This document shows, in pieces, positions 24,693 to 34,093 of a stretch of 64,000 bases of DNA. Source of the DNA: an uncultured Lachnospiraceae bacterium (GTDB lineage: Bacteria; Bacillota; Clostridia; Lachnospirales; Lachnospiraceae). Position numbers and translations under genes: made by a program. Each line of letters begins with the position of its first letter. Position 1 is the stretch's first letter. The DNA is taken from positions 1 to 64,000 of the forward strand of contig CALWMI010000063.1 in NCBI GenBank assembly GCA_944381745.1. The letters are read 5' to 3'. The notes below the pieces were generated by a model that saw nothing but the letters and a program-made list of their open reading frames with translations, did not search any database and had not been told where the DNA came from.

Positions 24693-24956
24693 ATGAAGAA
24701 GGTAAATGTGACGATTCAGATTACATCAGGCCTTGAGGCAAGGCCGGTAGCTTTTTTGGTACAGTTGGCGAGCCGGTTTGACAGCAGCATTTATCTTGTG
24801 CGCAGCGATAAGAAGGTGAATGCCAAGAGCATCATGGGAATGATGGCTATCGGGCTTGTTCCTGGAGAATCCCTGGAGGTTCAGGCGGAGGGAGCCGACG
24901 AGGAGGCGGCGGCTCAGGCTGTGGCCGGCTATCTGAGCGGCGAGGTACAGGAGTAG
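24693..24956 (+). CDS. crh: Crh-like HPr-family protein with Glu15 and Ser46
   Basis: 87 residues. The PTS phosphorylation site is changed: SGLEARPVA has Glu where HPr has His15, so it cannot carry phosphate from enzyme I. The regulatory Ser46 and its surroundings (NAKSIMGMM) are intact, so HPr kinase could phosphorylate it for CcpA-type signalling. This is the logic of Bacillus Crh, which has Gln15 and sits in the same place after whiA. AAGGAGGAACAG lies before ATG 24693. The orthology rests on residue pattern and synteny, and Glu rather than Gln could mimic a charged state. Confidence 0.88.
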   Translation: MKKVNVTIQITSGLEARPVAFLVQLASRFDSSIYLVRSDKKVNAKSIMGMMAIGLVPGESLEVQAEGADEEAAAQAVAGYLSGEVQE

Positions 24957-25020
24957 GAAAGTGTCATTTCCCTTTTGTCCTGCATAGATATAGAATGAGT
25001 TTTGCCATCAGGGGGACGCT

Positions 25021-25428
25021 ATGCAGGAGCATGACAGGCGGACAGACAGGCAGAGGCTGCCGTTTTACATCGCATATCCATTTTCGGAAAATCTCGGGGA
25101 ACAGGGGGCGGAGGAGGAAGACCATGAGAGGCTTCTGGATCTGTGCCCGGACAGTGCCCGGCGGCTGTGGCCGAAGGTGGAGGAGCTGTGCGACCGGATG
25201 GAGTATGACGGCAGTATGATGTACGATGAGAACCCGGATAAGTATAAGCTCCGGCGGATGGCCGAGGAGCTCTGCGCGGGAAGCGGAGCCGGGGAGGCAG
25301 GGCTGCAGGCACAGGCCAAGAGAAGGGACTGCAGCTTGCTGGCGGATCTGGCCCAGCTTCTCCTGGCCTGCGAGATGCACCGGAGAAGGTGCAGGAGAAG
25401 ACGGCACAAATGCCATTTCCTGTACTGA
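25021..25428 (+). CDS. Conserved-looking hypothetical protein
   Basis: 135 residues, soluble, with no signal or membrane segment. The central part (YPFSENLGEQGAEEEDHERLL, CPDSARRLWPKVEELCDRMEYDGSMMYDENPDKYKLRRM) is of a type I associate with short Lachnospiraceae proteins of unknown role. The C-terminus is unusually basic (MHRRRCRRRRHKCHF) and has several cysteines. Codon usage matches its neighbours. No good Shine-Dalgarno is visible before ATG 25021. It lies between crh and the methyltransferase, with a promoter for the latter just downstream. Confidence 0.6.
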   Translation: MQEHDRRTDRQRLPFYIAYPFSENLGEQGAEEEDHERLLDLCPDSARRLWPKVEELCDRMEYDGSMMYDENPDKYKLRRMAEELCAGSGAGEAGLQAQAKRRDCSLLADLAQLLLACEMHRRRCRRRRHKCHFLY

Positions 25429-25436
25429 AAATTTTG

Positions 25437-25465
25437 TTGTGGTTTTTTGCAGCTGGCATTACAAT
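25437..25465 (+). promoter_or_regulatory. Candidate promoter of the methyltransferase gene
   Basis: TTGTGG (25437-25442), a 17-bp spacer and TACAAT (25460-25465), 115 bp before the GTG start at 25581. The -35 matches only in TTG. Confidence 0.45.
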
Positions 25466-25580
25466 GTAGTCATAACTTTCCGCCGGAGGGTTATGGCTAC
25501 TATATTTTTATCCCGGGGGCGGCAGAGGCGGGACTGCGCTGTCTTCTGCGGCGCGGCCGGGATGGGTGAGGAGTATCGCT

Positions 25581-26838
25581 GTGGATTTGAGAGAGGAAAT
25601 AAAAAGAGCCCTGGGGGCGGATACGGCGGCTGTCTTAAGCGCCCCGAAGAGGAAGGACCAGGCCTTCCGCATCAAGGTCCGGGCCGTCCAGATGCGCGGG
25701 CAGGAGCTGTTCCAGGCCAGCATCTATCAGGGGACGCAGGTGTTCCACCAGAACTGCGATGCGGACTGTATGGCCGGGCTTCTGCAGCAGTGGATCACAG
25801 AGGATTTTGGGCAGCTGCAGCTGGAGGGCTGCGGGTACAGCGTCCATGTCCTGTCCAGCAGGAAGGGGAAGCTGACGGTTAAGAGCCGGAGAAAGGAAAA
25901 GCCGGAGGGGAAGACGGCCCCAGCCGCCCACAACCGGCAGAAGCAGTACATCCTCCCGGAGGGCACGCCGGTGGATTTCCTGGTGGACTTAAAGGTGATG
26001 ACGCCCCAGGGGAAGGTGACGTCAGCCCGGTATGACAAGTACCGCCAGATCAACCGTTTCCTGGAGTTCATCCGGGACGTGCTGCCTGACCTGCCCTCCG
26101 GGCGGGAGATCACGGTGGTGGATTTCGGCTGCGGCAAATCTTATCTGACGTTTGCGGTATACTATTACCTGAACCGGCTGCTGGGGCTGGACGTGCGGAT
26201 GATCGGGCTCGACCTGAAGGCGGATGTGATACGGGAGTGCAGCCGCCTGGCAGAAAAATACGGATATGAGAAGCTCACGTTCTGCGTGGGGGACATCGCC
26301 TCCTACCAGGGGGCGTCCGCCGTGGACATGGTCATGACGCTGCACGCCTGCGATACGGCGACGGACCATGCGCTGGAGAAGGCGGTGCGGTGGGGGGGCG
26401 CGGGTGATCCTGTCCGTGCCCTGCTGCCAGCATGAGCTGAACAGGCAGATCGCATGCGAGCCGCTGGGGCCGGTGCTGAAATATGGCCTTCTCAGGGAGC
26501 GGATGGCTGCTCTCCTGACGGACGGGCTTCGGGCGGGAAGGCTGGAGTGCGAGGGGTATGCCGTGCAGATACTGGAGTTTATCGATATGGAGCACACCCC
26601 GAAGAACATCCTGATCCGGGCAGTGAAGCCGGCGGGAAGGCCGGGAGTGGCCCAGGTGGCAGAGAGGAAGAGCGGGCGCCTGGCGGAGAAGAAGGCCAGG
26701 CTGGACAGCTGCGAGAGATTCCTCCACGGGGATCTGACGCTGCACCGGCTCCTGGAGGGACAGGAGATGGTGGGGCTTGGAGGCCGGGAGGAGACAGGCC
26801 CGAAGGCCGGGACGGACGAAGAGGAAGGGAAGGAATAG
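25581..26838 (+). pseudogene. Class I SAM-dependent methyltransferase, frameshifted
   Basis: A methyltransferase of the Methyltransf_32 type in two frames. The first part (to about 26398) has an N-terminal RNA-binding-like segment, VVDFGCGKSYLTFAVYYYL (the SAM-binding motif) and MTLHACDTATDHALEKAVRWG. The second part, in another frame, continues at once with ARVILSVPCCQHELNRQI and the rest of the fold. The junction is a run of seven Gs at 26392-26398; with six Gs the frame would join perfectly. It is either a real one-base mutation, slippage-prone coding or a sequencing error. GTG 25581 is chosen because GGTGAGGAG lies 7 bases upstream. The next gene starts 6 bp after the end. Confidence 0.82.
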
Positions 26839-26844
26839 CGGCGG

Positions 26845-29367
26845 ATGAAAAAGGTTCTCATACGGTGCGGTGTGCTGCTGGCAGTGTTCCTGCTGGGCAT
26901 CGCCGTGTTCAGCCACTTTATGAATATAGAGAATACGGACAGGACGGCCGAGACGGCGCTCCCGTCCCTGCCCCTCGTGTATATATGGGAGAACGGCCGG
27001 GCAGTCAATGAGATGTACGGCTATACCGGGGAGATGGAGGCCAATTATGTGCGGGATACCGTCACCCTCCTGCCGGAGGACTACACGCTGGAGATCGCCG
27101 TCAATCCCTTCGGGGAGGAGATCGCGGGTGTGCGCTACGAGGTGCGGAGCGCCGACGCCAACCGCCTGGTGGAGGAGAAGGAGGCGGCGGTGCTCACGGA
27201 GGAAGACGGCTATATCCGCGCCCAGCTTCCAGTGGCCAAGCTTCTGGAGAAGGAGGAGGAGTATATTCTCCGGATTATCTTGGATACCCGGGACAGGGAA
27301 GGGATATCCTATTATACGAGGATCGTGGACAGGGAGAGCGCCATGTATGAGGAGGCGCTGGCTTTCTGCCTGGATTTCTCCGACGAGGCGATGAAGGGCG
27401 AGGACGCCGTGGGGCTTTCCACGTATTTGGAGCCCGACAGCGAGGCGGACAACAGCAGCTTTGGGAATGTGACCATCCATTCCAGCTACCGGCTTGTGAC
27501 ATGGCAGGGGCTGAACGCCTACAAGGCCGCCCCGGCACAGGTGTCCGCCGTGGAGATCCGGGACAGCTTTGTCTCCTTCCGCCTCTCCTACCTGGCGGCT
27601 GCGCAGGCGGAGGAGGAGACGGAATACTACAATGTCACGGAGTTTTTCCGCGTCCGCGTGGGGGACGAGAGAACGTATCTATTGGACTATGAGCGGAAGA
27701 TGGACCAGATCTTCATGCAGGCGGGCCATGAGTATGGAAGCCGCTCTGTGACGCTGGGAATCCTGGACGAGGCGCCGGAGTGCCAGGTGTCCGAGAATAA
27801 CCAGATCGCTGTATTTGCCCAGGAGGGTGTCCTGTGGAGCTACAACAGCGCCAACGGCTACATCACGGAAATTTATGGGGGAGCGGAGGACATTACGGAT
27901 CCCCGGCAGCGCATGGCCGGGTGCCGCATAGAGATCGCCGATGTGGATGAGATGGGAAGCGTGGACTTCATCGCCTGCGGCTACATGAACCGGGGCAAGC
28001 ACGAGGGGATGGTGGGAATTGCAGCCTGCCACTATGACGCCGCCGCCAACACGGTGGAGGAGCGGGTGTTCATCCCCTATGACAGGGACAGCGCCCACCT
28101 GGAGCTGGAGATGGGGAGCCTGGCCTATGTCAGCCGCGCCCAGGAGCTGTACTGCATGCTGGAGGGGAGCGTGTACCGCATCGACATGGAGAAGCGCACC
28201 TACGAGGTGGTGGCAGAAGGGCTGGCGGAGGACTGCTATGAGATATCCGAGGACGGCCAGATGTTTGCCTGGCTGGAGGAGAAATCCTGGGCGGATTCCC
28301 GCACGGTGCACGTCCTGAACCTGGAGACCGGCGCATCCTTTGATGTGCAGGCTGCAGAGACGGAGCGGATCCACACGGTGGGCTTCGTGGGCCACGACCT
28401 GGTGTACGGCGTCGCCAACGAGGCAGACCTGCGCAGGGATGGGACCGGAAGCATCCTGTTCCCGATGAAGCGGGTGAATATTGTGAGCGAATACGGGCAG
28501 GATGTAAAGGAGTACAGCCGGGAGGGCTCCTATGTGCTGGAGGCAGAGATAGAGGGAAATATGATCCAGCTCACAAGGGTCAGCTTTTCGGCGGACGGGA
28601 ATTCCTTTGTGCGGCTGGAGGACGACCAGATTATCAACAATGTGCCGGGGACGGAGGAGCTGACGGTGCTGGAGACCTTCACCACGGACGCCAAGGGGCG
28701 GCAGTACCGGATTGTCTTCCCGTCGGAGCTCCAGGGCAGCGCGCCCCAGGAGAGGAACCCACGGGAGGTGCTGTATGAGGGCGACCGGACGCTGGAGCTC
28801 ACAAGGCAGGAACAGGAGGATGCAAGATTTTACGTCTACGGCCATGGGAGGCTGGACATGGCCAGCGAGAAGGCTGGCGAGGCCATCGGCCGGGCGGATG
28901 AGCTCCAGGGGGTTGTGATAAACGCCGACCAAAGCTATGTGTGGGAGAAGGGCAACCGGGAAACCAAGGTTACCCTGACCGGGATCACCGGGCGGGCAGC
29001 CCGGGAGGGGGAGACGACGGTGAGCGTCTGCCTGGAGGAGATGCTGAACTATGCAGGCGTCTATGTGGACGTGAATGCCCTGCTCACCGGCGGGGCCACA
29101 GCGATGGAGCTCCTCCGGGACAACCTGGAGGCCCAGGTGGTGGATCTGAGCGGCTGTTCCCTGGACGCGGCCCTCTACTTTGTGAACCGGGGCGTGCCGG
29201 TGTTCGCCATGAAGGACGGACAGAACGCCGTGCTCATCGTGGGGTACGACACATTCAACACGATCCTGTTCGACCCGGCCACCGGCGAGACAGGCTACAT
29301 GGGGCTGATGGACAGCACGGCCATGTTTGAGGAGGCAGGCAATACGTTTGTCAGCTATATACCGTGA
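26845..29367 (+). CDS. Large exported membrane-anchored protein with a C39-like C-terminal domain
   Basis: 840 residues with an N-terminal signal anchor (VLIRCGVLLAVFLLGIAVFSHF). Residues ~40-320 are acidic and beta-rich. Residues ~325-640 show repeated strand patterns like a beta-propeller (QIAVFAQEGVLWSYNSANGYITEIYGG, DEMGSVDFIACGYMNRG, ELYCMLEGSVYRIDMEKRTYEVV). The last ~115 residues resemble a papain-like C39 peptidase: Cys729 in VSVCLEEMLNYAGVYVD and PVFAMKDGQNAVLIVGYD near 787-802. The position of the catalytic His is Asn794 (or Gln793), so that domain is probably not a protease. ATG 26845 follows the methyltransferase by 6 bp. The family is not recognised; a surface sensor or scaffold role is a guess. 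Confidence 0.72.
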   Translation: MKKVLIRCGVLLAVFLLGIAVFSHFMNIENTDRTAETALPSLPLVYIWENGRAVNEMYGYTGEMEANYVRDTVTLLPEDYTLEIAVNPFGEEIAGVRYEVRSADANRLVEEKEAAVLTEEDGYIRAQLPVAKLLEKEEEYILRIILDTRDREGISYYTRIVDRESAMYEEALAFCLDFSDEAMKGEDAVGLSTYLEPDSEADNSSFGNVTIHSSYRLVTWQGLNAYKAAPAQVSAVEIRDSFVSFRLSYLAAAQAEEETEYYNVTEFFRVRVGDERTYLLDYERKMDQIFMQAGHEYGSRSVTLGILDEAPECQVSENNQIAVFAQEGVLWSYNSANGYITEIYGGAEDITDPRQRMAGCRIEIADVDEMGSVDFIACGYMNRGKHEGMVGIAACHYDAAANTVEERVFIPYDRDSAHLELEMGSLAYVSRAQELYCMLEGSVYRIDMEKRTYEVVAEGLAEDCYEISEDGQMFAWLEEKSWADSRTVHVLNLETGASFDVQAAETERIHTVGFVGHDLVYGVANEADLRRDGTGSILFPMKRVNIVSEYGQDVKEYSREGSYVLEAEIEGNMIQLTRVSFSADGNSFVRLEDDQIINNVPGTEELTVLETFTTDAKGRQYRIVFPSELQGSAPQERNPREVLYEGDRTLELTRQEQEDARFYVYGHGRLDMASEKAGEAIGRADELQGVVINADQSYVWEKGNRETKVTLTGITGRAAREGETTVSVCLEEMLNYAGVYVDVNALLTGGATAMELLRDNLEAQVVDLSGCSLDAALYFVNRGVPVFAMKDGQNAVLIVGYDTFNTILFDPATGETGYMGLMDSTAMFEEAGNTFVSYIP

Positions 29368-29408
29368 CGGAAGGGAAATTGTATAGAATATAGAAAGGAT
29401 GATGGGAA

Positions 29409-30524
29409 ATGGACAAGAGGATCTGTACGCTGGCGCACAATCTGGTGCACTATTCCTGCAGGGTGCAGGAGGGAAACAAGGTTTATATCCACTATATTGG
29501 GCAGGACACCCAGGATTTGGCTCGGGCCCTGGTCAAGGAGGTGTATGCGGCGAAGGGGCTGCCCTTCGTGCACTACACAGATCCCCGGGTGCAGCGGGAG
29601 CAGCTGCTGGGCTGTACCCAGGAGCAGCTTGCCCTCATGGCCAGGCTGGACTGCGAGGAGATGTCTGCGATGGACTGCTATATCGGGGTGCGGGGCAGCG
29701 ACAATGTGTCGGAGCTGTCGGACGTCCCGGCGGAGAAGATGGCGCTGTATGAGCGGCTCTATTCCACGCCGGTGCACCATGATATCCGCGTGCCCAAGAC
29801 CCGCTGGGTGGTGCTGCGCTACCCCAACACTGCCATGGCCCAGCTGGCTGGCTCCAGCACAGAGGCCTTTGAAGATTTCTATTTCAATGTGTGCAATCTG
29901 GACTATTCCCGGATGAAGGAGGCGATGAAGCCCCTGGTGGAGCTGATGAACCGCACGGACAAGGTGCGCCTGGCCGGGCCGGGGACAGATCTCACCTTCT
30001 CCATCAAGGATATCCCGGCGATCCCCTGCGCCGGCGAGATGAACATCCCGGACGGGGAGGTGTACACGGCGCCGGTGCGGGATTCCGTGAACGGGACGCT
30101 GGCCTACAACACGCCCACGCTGTACCAGGGGTCAACCTTTGAGAATATCCGCTTCACCTTTGAGAATGGGAAGATTGTGAAGGCGGAGTGCGCGGATGGG
30201 AAACGCCTGAACGAGATACTGGATACCGACGAGGGAGCCAGGTATATTGGAGAGTTCGCCATCGGCGTCAACCCCTACGTGCTGCACCCGATGAAGGATA
30301 TCCTCTTCGACGAGAAGATTGCGGGCTCCATCCACTTCACCCCCGGCAACTGTTACGACGAGGCGCCCAACGGCAACCACTCCTCCATCCACTGGGATCT
30401 GGTGTGGATCCAGAGGCCGGAGTACGGCGGCGGGGAGATCTATTTCGACGATGTGCTGGTGCGCAAGGACGGCCGCTTTGTCCTGCCGGAGCTTGCCGGG
30501 CTGAATCCGGAAAATTTGGTTTGA
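29409..30524 (+). CDS. M29-family aminopeptidase
   Basis: 371-residue metallo-aminopeptidase that removes N-terminal residues from peptides in the cytoplasm. The metal-ligand blocks of the M29 (thermophilic aminopeptidase T) family are present: GEMNIPDGEVYTAPV (first Glu), YIGEFAIGVNP (second Glu), GSIHFTPGNCYDE (His), and SSIHWDLV (His) followed by a late Asp in IYFDDVLV. The N-terminal ~150 residues form the Rossmann-like half. AAAGGAT lies before ATG 29409. It follows the large exported protein by 41 bp and may share its transcript. Confidence 0.92.
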   Translation: MDKRICTLAHNLVHYSCRVQEGNKVYIHYIGQDTQDLARALVKEVYAAKGLPFVHYTDPRVQREQLLGCTQEQLALMARLDCEEMSAMDCYIGVRGSDNVSELSDVPAEKMALYERLYSTPVHHDIRVPKTRWVVLRYPNTAMAQLAGSSTEAFEDFYFNVCNLDYSRMKEAMKPLVELMNRTDKVRLAGPGTDLTFSIKDIPAIPCAGEMNIPDGEVYTAPVRDSVNGTLAYNTPTLYQGSTFENIRFTFENGKIVKAECADGKRLNEILDTDEGARYIGEFAIGVNPYVLHPMKDILFDEKIAGSIHFTPGNCYDEAPNGNHSSIHWDLVWIQRPEYGGGEIYFDDVLVRKDGRFVLPELAGLNPENLV

Positions 30525-30639
30525 GGGCGCCGGGCTGGGGCTTCCCGCGGGGGCGGCGGCGTGCCGCCGGCAAACCTTAAAAATAAATGAATTTTGGAAG
30601 AAATTAAGAAAAAGGCTTTTTTTTTATTTTTATTTTGTA

Positions 30640-30645
30640 TATAAT
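30640..30645 (+). promoter_or_regulatory. Possible -10 element for the mreB-like gene
   Basis: TATAAT in a very AT-rich stretch (30575-30660) within an otherwise GC-rich region, 93 bp before the start codon. The -35 position is only a T run, so the assignment is weak. A GGCGGC/GCCGCC hairpin at about 30553 has no T tail. Confidence 0.4.
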
Positions 30646-30738
30646 ATTTCTGCGTGTTATATGGATGACAGGTTTTGGGAAATTCTCCTAAATTTCTCAA
30701 GCATGGGATAGACCGAGGCAGGCGGAAAGGGGAATACT

Positions 30739-31731
30739 ATGATTTCTACGGATATTGGGATTGATTTGGGGACCGCCAGTATTCTTGTATATGTGAGAGG
30801 CAAGGGGGTTGTCCTGAAAGAGCCCTCCGTTGTCGCTTTTGACCGGGATACAAATAAAATTAAGGCCATCGGGGAGGAGGCCCGGCTGATGCTGGGCAGG
30901 ACCCCGGGCAATATTGTGGCGGTGCGTCCGCTGCGCCAGGGAGTGATCTCCGACTACACGGTGACAGAGAAGATGCTGAAGCATTTTATCCAGAAGGCGA
31001 TCGGCAAGAAGACCTTCCGGAAGCCGCGGATCAGCGTCTGTGTGCCCAGCGGGGTGACTGAGGTGGAGAAGAAGGCGGTGGAGGACGCCACTTACCAGGC
31101 GGGAGCCAGGGAGGTGGCCATCATCGAGGAGCCGATCGCGGCGGCGATCGGGGCCGGGATCGACATCGCCAGGCCCTGCGGCAATATGATTGTGGATATC
31201 GGGGGCGGCACGACAGATATCGCCGTCATTTCCCTTGGCGGCACGGTGGTGAGCACCTCGATCAAGATCGCGGGCGACGATTTCGACGAGGCGATTGTCC
31301 GTTTTATGAGGAAGAAGCACAATCTTCTGATCGGGGAGCGGACGGCGGAGGATATCAAGATCAAGATTGGCTCCTGTTTCCCCAGGCCGGAGGTGGATAC
31401 GCTGGATGTGCGGGGCAGGAACCTGGTTACCGGCCTGCCGAAGACCGTGACGGTCACCTCCGAGGAGACGGAGGAGGCGCTGAAGGAGACGACGCTGCAG
31501 ATTGTGGAGGCGGTTCACGGCGTGCTGGAGAAGACGCCGCCGGAGCTGGCCGCAGACATCGCGGACAGGGGAATCGTGCTCACCGGAGGCGGCTCGCTGC
31601 TGCGCGGGCTGGAGGAGCTGATCGAGGACAAGACCGGCATCAACACGATGACGGCGGAGGACCCGATGACAGCTGTGGCCATCGGAACGGGCAAGTATGT
31701 GGAGTTCCTGAGCGGGGACAGGATTGACTGA
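30739..31731 (+). CDS. mreB: MreB/Mbl family cell-shape actin homologue
   Basis: 330-residue bacterial actin that guides peptidoglycan insertion along the cell cylinder. ATP-binding blocks are IGIDLGTASILVYVRGKG, NMIVDIGGGTTDIAV and IVLTGGGSLLRGLEELI. NIVAVRPLRQGVISDYTVTEKMLKHFI and LLIGERTAEDIKIKIGS are typical of MreB/Mbl. It is not followed by mreC or mreD, and its closest look is to Mbl, so it is probably a stand-alone paralogue. GGCGGAAAGGGG precedes the ATG. Confidence 0.93.
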   Translation: MISTDIGIDLGTASILVYVRGKGVVLKEPSVVAFDRDTNKIKAIGEEARLMLGRTPGNIVAVRPLRQGVISDYTVTEKMLKHFIQKAIGKKTFRKPRISVCVPSGVTEVEKKAVEDATYQAGAREVAIIEEPIAAAIGAGIDIARPCGNMIVDIGGGTTDIAVISLGGTVVSTSIKIAGDDFDEAIVRFMRKKHNLLIGERTAEDIKIKIGSCFPRPEVDTLDVRGRNLVTGLPKTVTVTSEETEEALKETTLQIVEAVHGVLEKTPPELAADIADRGIVLTGGGSLLRGLEELIEDKTGINTMTAEDPMTAVAIGTGKYVEFLSGDRID

Positions 31732-31825
31732 ACAGAAGAGAGTATGAAGGTTTGGGGGCGCAGAGAGAAGTCTGCGCCTCTGGTTTTCTGGAGGCGCGGC
31801 GGCGCACAAAGGGCGGATCAAGGCG

Positions 31826-34066
31826 ATGGAGACAATCAGGGGATACGTGGACGGGATTATTTTCCGGAACGAGGAGAATGGGTATACGGTGCTGACGCTG
31901 GTGGTGAAGGGGAAGGAGATCACCTGCGTGGGCAGCTTTCCTTACATAGGGGAGGGGGAGCTTCTGGAAGCGGAGGGGAGCTTCGCGGAGCACCCGGTAT
32001 ACGGCGAGCAGTTCCAGGTGGAGAATCACCGCATCCAGGCCCCGGAGGATGGGGTGGCCATGGAGCGCTACCTGGCCAGCGGGGCGGTGAAGGGCATTGG
32101 GGCCGCACTGGCTGCCAGGATTGTGAAGCTGTTCGGGGAGGATACGTTCCGCGTGATCGAGGAGGAGCCGGAGAGGCTGGCTGAGGTGAAGGGCATCAGC
32201 ATGAAGAAGGCCCGGGAGATCGCCCAGTCCCTGGAGGAGAAGAAGGATATGCGGGGGGCGATGATCTTCCTGCAGCAGTACGGGATCTCCACCGCCATGG
32301 CGGTGAAGATTTACGCGAATTACGGGCAGGAGATCTACCGGGTGCTGCGGGAGAACCCCTACCGCCTGGCGGACGACATCAGCGGGATAGGCTTTAAGGC
32401 GGCAGACGAGATCGCCCGCAGGGCCGGGATCGCCGCCGACTCGGATTTCCGCATCCGCAGCGCCCTCTGCTATATGCTGGTGTTGGCTGCGGCGGACGGG
32501 CATACCTGCCTGCCGGAGGAGATGCTGGTGCGCAAGGCGGAGGAGCTACTGGGCATGCCGGTGGAGCACGCCGGGGACCACCTCACGGAGCTGGCCATGG
32601 AGCGGAAGATTGTCCGCCGGGAGGAGGACAGGCAGCGCTGGGTGTACGGGGCGTCCTACTATCACCTGGAGCTGGATACGGCCCGGATGCTGGAGGATAT
32701 GCGGGTCAGCTACGAGATCCCGGAGGAGCTTCTGGAGAGGAGGCTGGCCGCGGTCATGGAGCGGACGGGGATTGACCTGGACGAGATGCAGCAGGCGGCG
32801 GTGAAGGAGGCGGCCCGGCAGGGCATCCTGATCATCACCGGCGGCCCGGGGACGGGCAAGACCACCACGATCAACGCAATCATCCGCTATTTCCAGTCGG
32901 AGGGCATGGAGATCCGCCTGGCGGCCCCCACGGGGCGGGCGGCCAAGCGGATGTCGGAGGCCACCGGCTTTGAGGCGCAGACCATCCACCGGCTGCTGGA
33001 GCTGTCCGGCGGGCCGGAGGAGGACGGCCGGGCGGCGGATTTTGAGCGGAACGAGAGGAACCCGCTGGAGGCCGACGCCGTGATCATCGACGAGATGTCC
33101 ATGGTGGACATCCATCTGATGCACGCCCTCCTGAAGGCGGTGATCCCGGGGACGCGGCTCGTGCTGGTGGGAGATGTGAACCAGCTGCCCTCCGTGGGGC
33201 CGGGCTGCGTGCTGAAGGATATGATCAGGTCGGGCCGTTTCCCTGTGTCCCGGCTGACGAAGATTTTCCGGCAGGCCAGCCAGAGCGACATTGTGCTCAA
33301 CGCCCACAGGATCCTGAAGGGACAGGAGATCCCCCTGAACAACAAGAGCCGGGATTTCTTTTTCCTGAAGCGGTATGACGCGGATATCATCCTGCGGGTG
33401 GTTATCGCCCTCATCCAGGATAAGCTGCCGGGGTATGTGGAGGCGAAGCCCTGGGACATCCAGGTGCTCACCCCGATGCGCAAGGGGCTGCTGGGGGTGG
33501 AGCGGCTGAACACCGCGCTGCAGCGCTATCTCAACCCGCCTGCGCCGGATAAGCGGGAGAAGGAGTACGCCCGCGGCGTCTTCCGCGAGGGGGACAAGGT
33601 GATGCAGATCAAGAACAACTACCAGCTGGAGTGGGAGGTGCGGGGCCGCTACGGCCTGGTGTCTGACAAGGGGACGGGAGTGTTCAACGGGGATATGGGC
33701 GTGATCCGCCGCATCCTGGACTACACAGAGCAGATGGAGGTGGAGTTCGACGAGGGGCGGGTGGTCACCTATTCTTTCCGGCAGCTGGAGGAGCTGGAGC
33801 TGGCCTACGCCATCACCATACATAAGGCACAGGGGAGCGAGTACCCGGCTGTGGTCCTGCCGCTGCTGTCAGGCCCCAGGATGCTGCTGAACCGCAATCT
33901 GCTGTACACAGCTGTGACCCGGGCGAGAAGGTGTGTGACCATTGTGGGGAGCCCGGAGACCTTCCAGCAGATGGAGGCCAACGCCAACGAGCACAAGCGC
34001 TACAGCGGGCTCCTGGCCAGGATACGGGAACTGTCCGCAGATGCGGAGGACCCCTGGGCAGGCTGA
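31826..34066 (+). CDS. recD2: RecD2-type ATP-dependent DNA helicase
   Basis: 746-residue superfamily 1B helicase (RecD/TraA type) that unwinds DNA 5' to 3' and works without RecBC in Firmicutes. The N-terminal OB-like region and helix-hairpin-helix segments (VKGIGAALAARIVKLFG, YGISTAMAVKIYANYG, ISGIGFKAADEIARRAGI) come first. Walker A is ITGGPGTGKTTTINAI, Walker B is VIIDEMSMVD, then LVGDVNQLPSVGPG, and motif VI is YTAVTRARRCVTIVG. ATG 31826 is downstream of a weak AAGG. comF follows 27 bp after the stop. Confidence 0.95.
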   Translation: METIRGYVDGIIFRNEENGYTVLTLVVKGKEITCVGSFPYIGEGELLEAEGSFAEHPVYGEQFQVENHRIQAPEDGVAMERYLASGAVKGIGAALAARIVKLFGEDTFRVIEEEPERLAEVKGISMKKAREIAQSLEEKKDMRGAMIFLQQYGISTAMAVKIYANYGQEIYRVLRENPYRLADDISGIGFKAADEIARRAGIAADSDFRIRSALCYMLVLAAADGHTCLPEEMLVRKAEELLGMPVEHAGDHLTELAMERKIVRREEDRQRWVYGASYYHLELDTARMLEDMRVSYEIPEELLERRLAAVMERTGIDLDEMQQAAVKEAARQGILIITGGPGTGKTTTINAIIRYFQSEGMEIRLAAPTGRAAKRMSEATGFEAQTIHRLLELSGGPEEDGRAADFERNERNPLEADAVIIDEMSMVDIHLMHALLKAVIPGTRLVLVGDVNQLPSVGPGCVLKDMIRSGRFPVSRLTKIFRQASQSDIVLNAHRILKGQEIPLNNKSRDFFFLKRYDADIILRVVIALIQDKLPGYVEAKPWDIQVLTPMRKGLLGVERLNTALQRYLNPPAPDKREKEYARGVFREGDKVMQIKNNYQLEWEVRGRYGLVSDKGTGVFNGDMGVIRRILDYTEQMEVEFDEGRVVTYSFRQLEELELAYAITIHKAQGSEYPAVVLPLLSGPRMLLNRNLLYTAVTRARRCVTIVGSPETFQQMEANANEHKRYSGLLARIRELSADAEDPWAG

Positions 34067-34093
34067 TTTTGCTGGAGAAGAGGAGGGGAGGCC

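Noticed and set aside
24957..24981. GGAAA/TTTCC hairpin followed by TTTT after crh.
   Set aside because: The stem is only five base pairs and AT-rich, too weak to call as a terminator.
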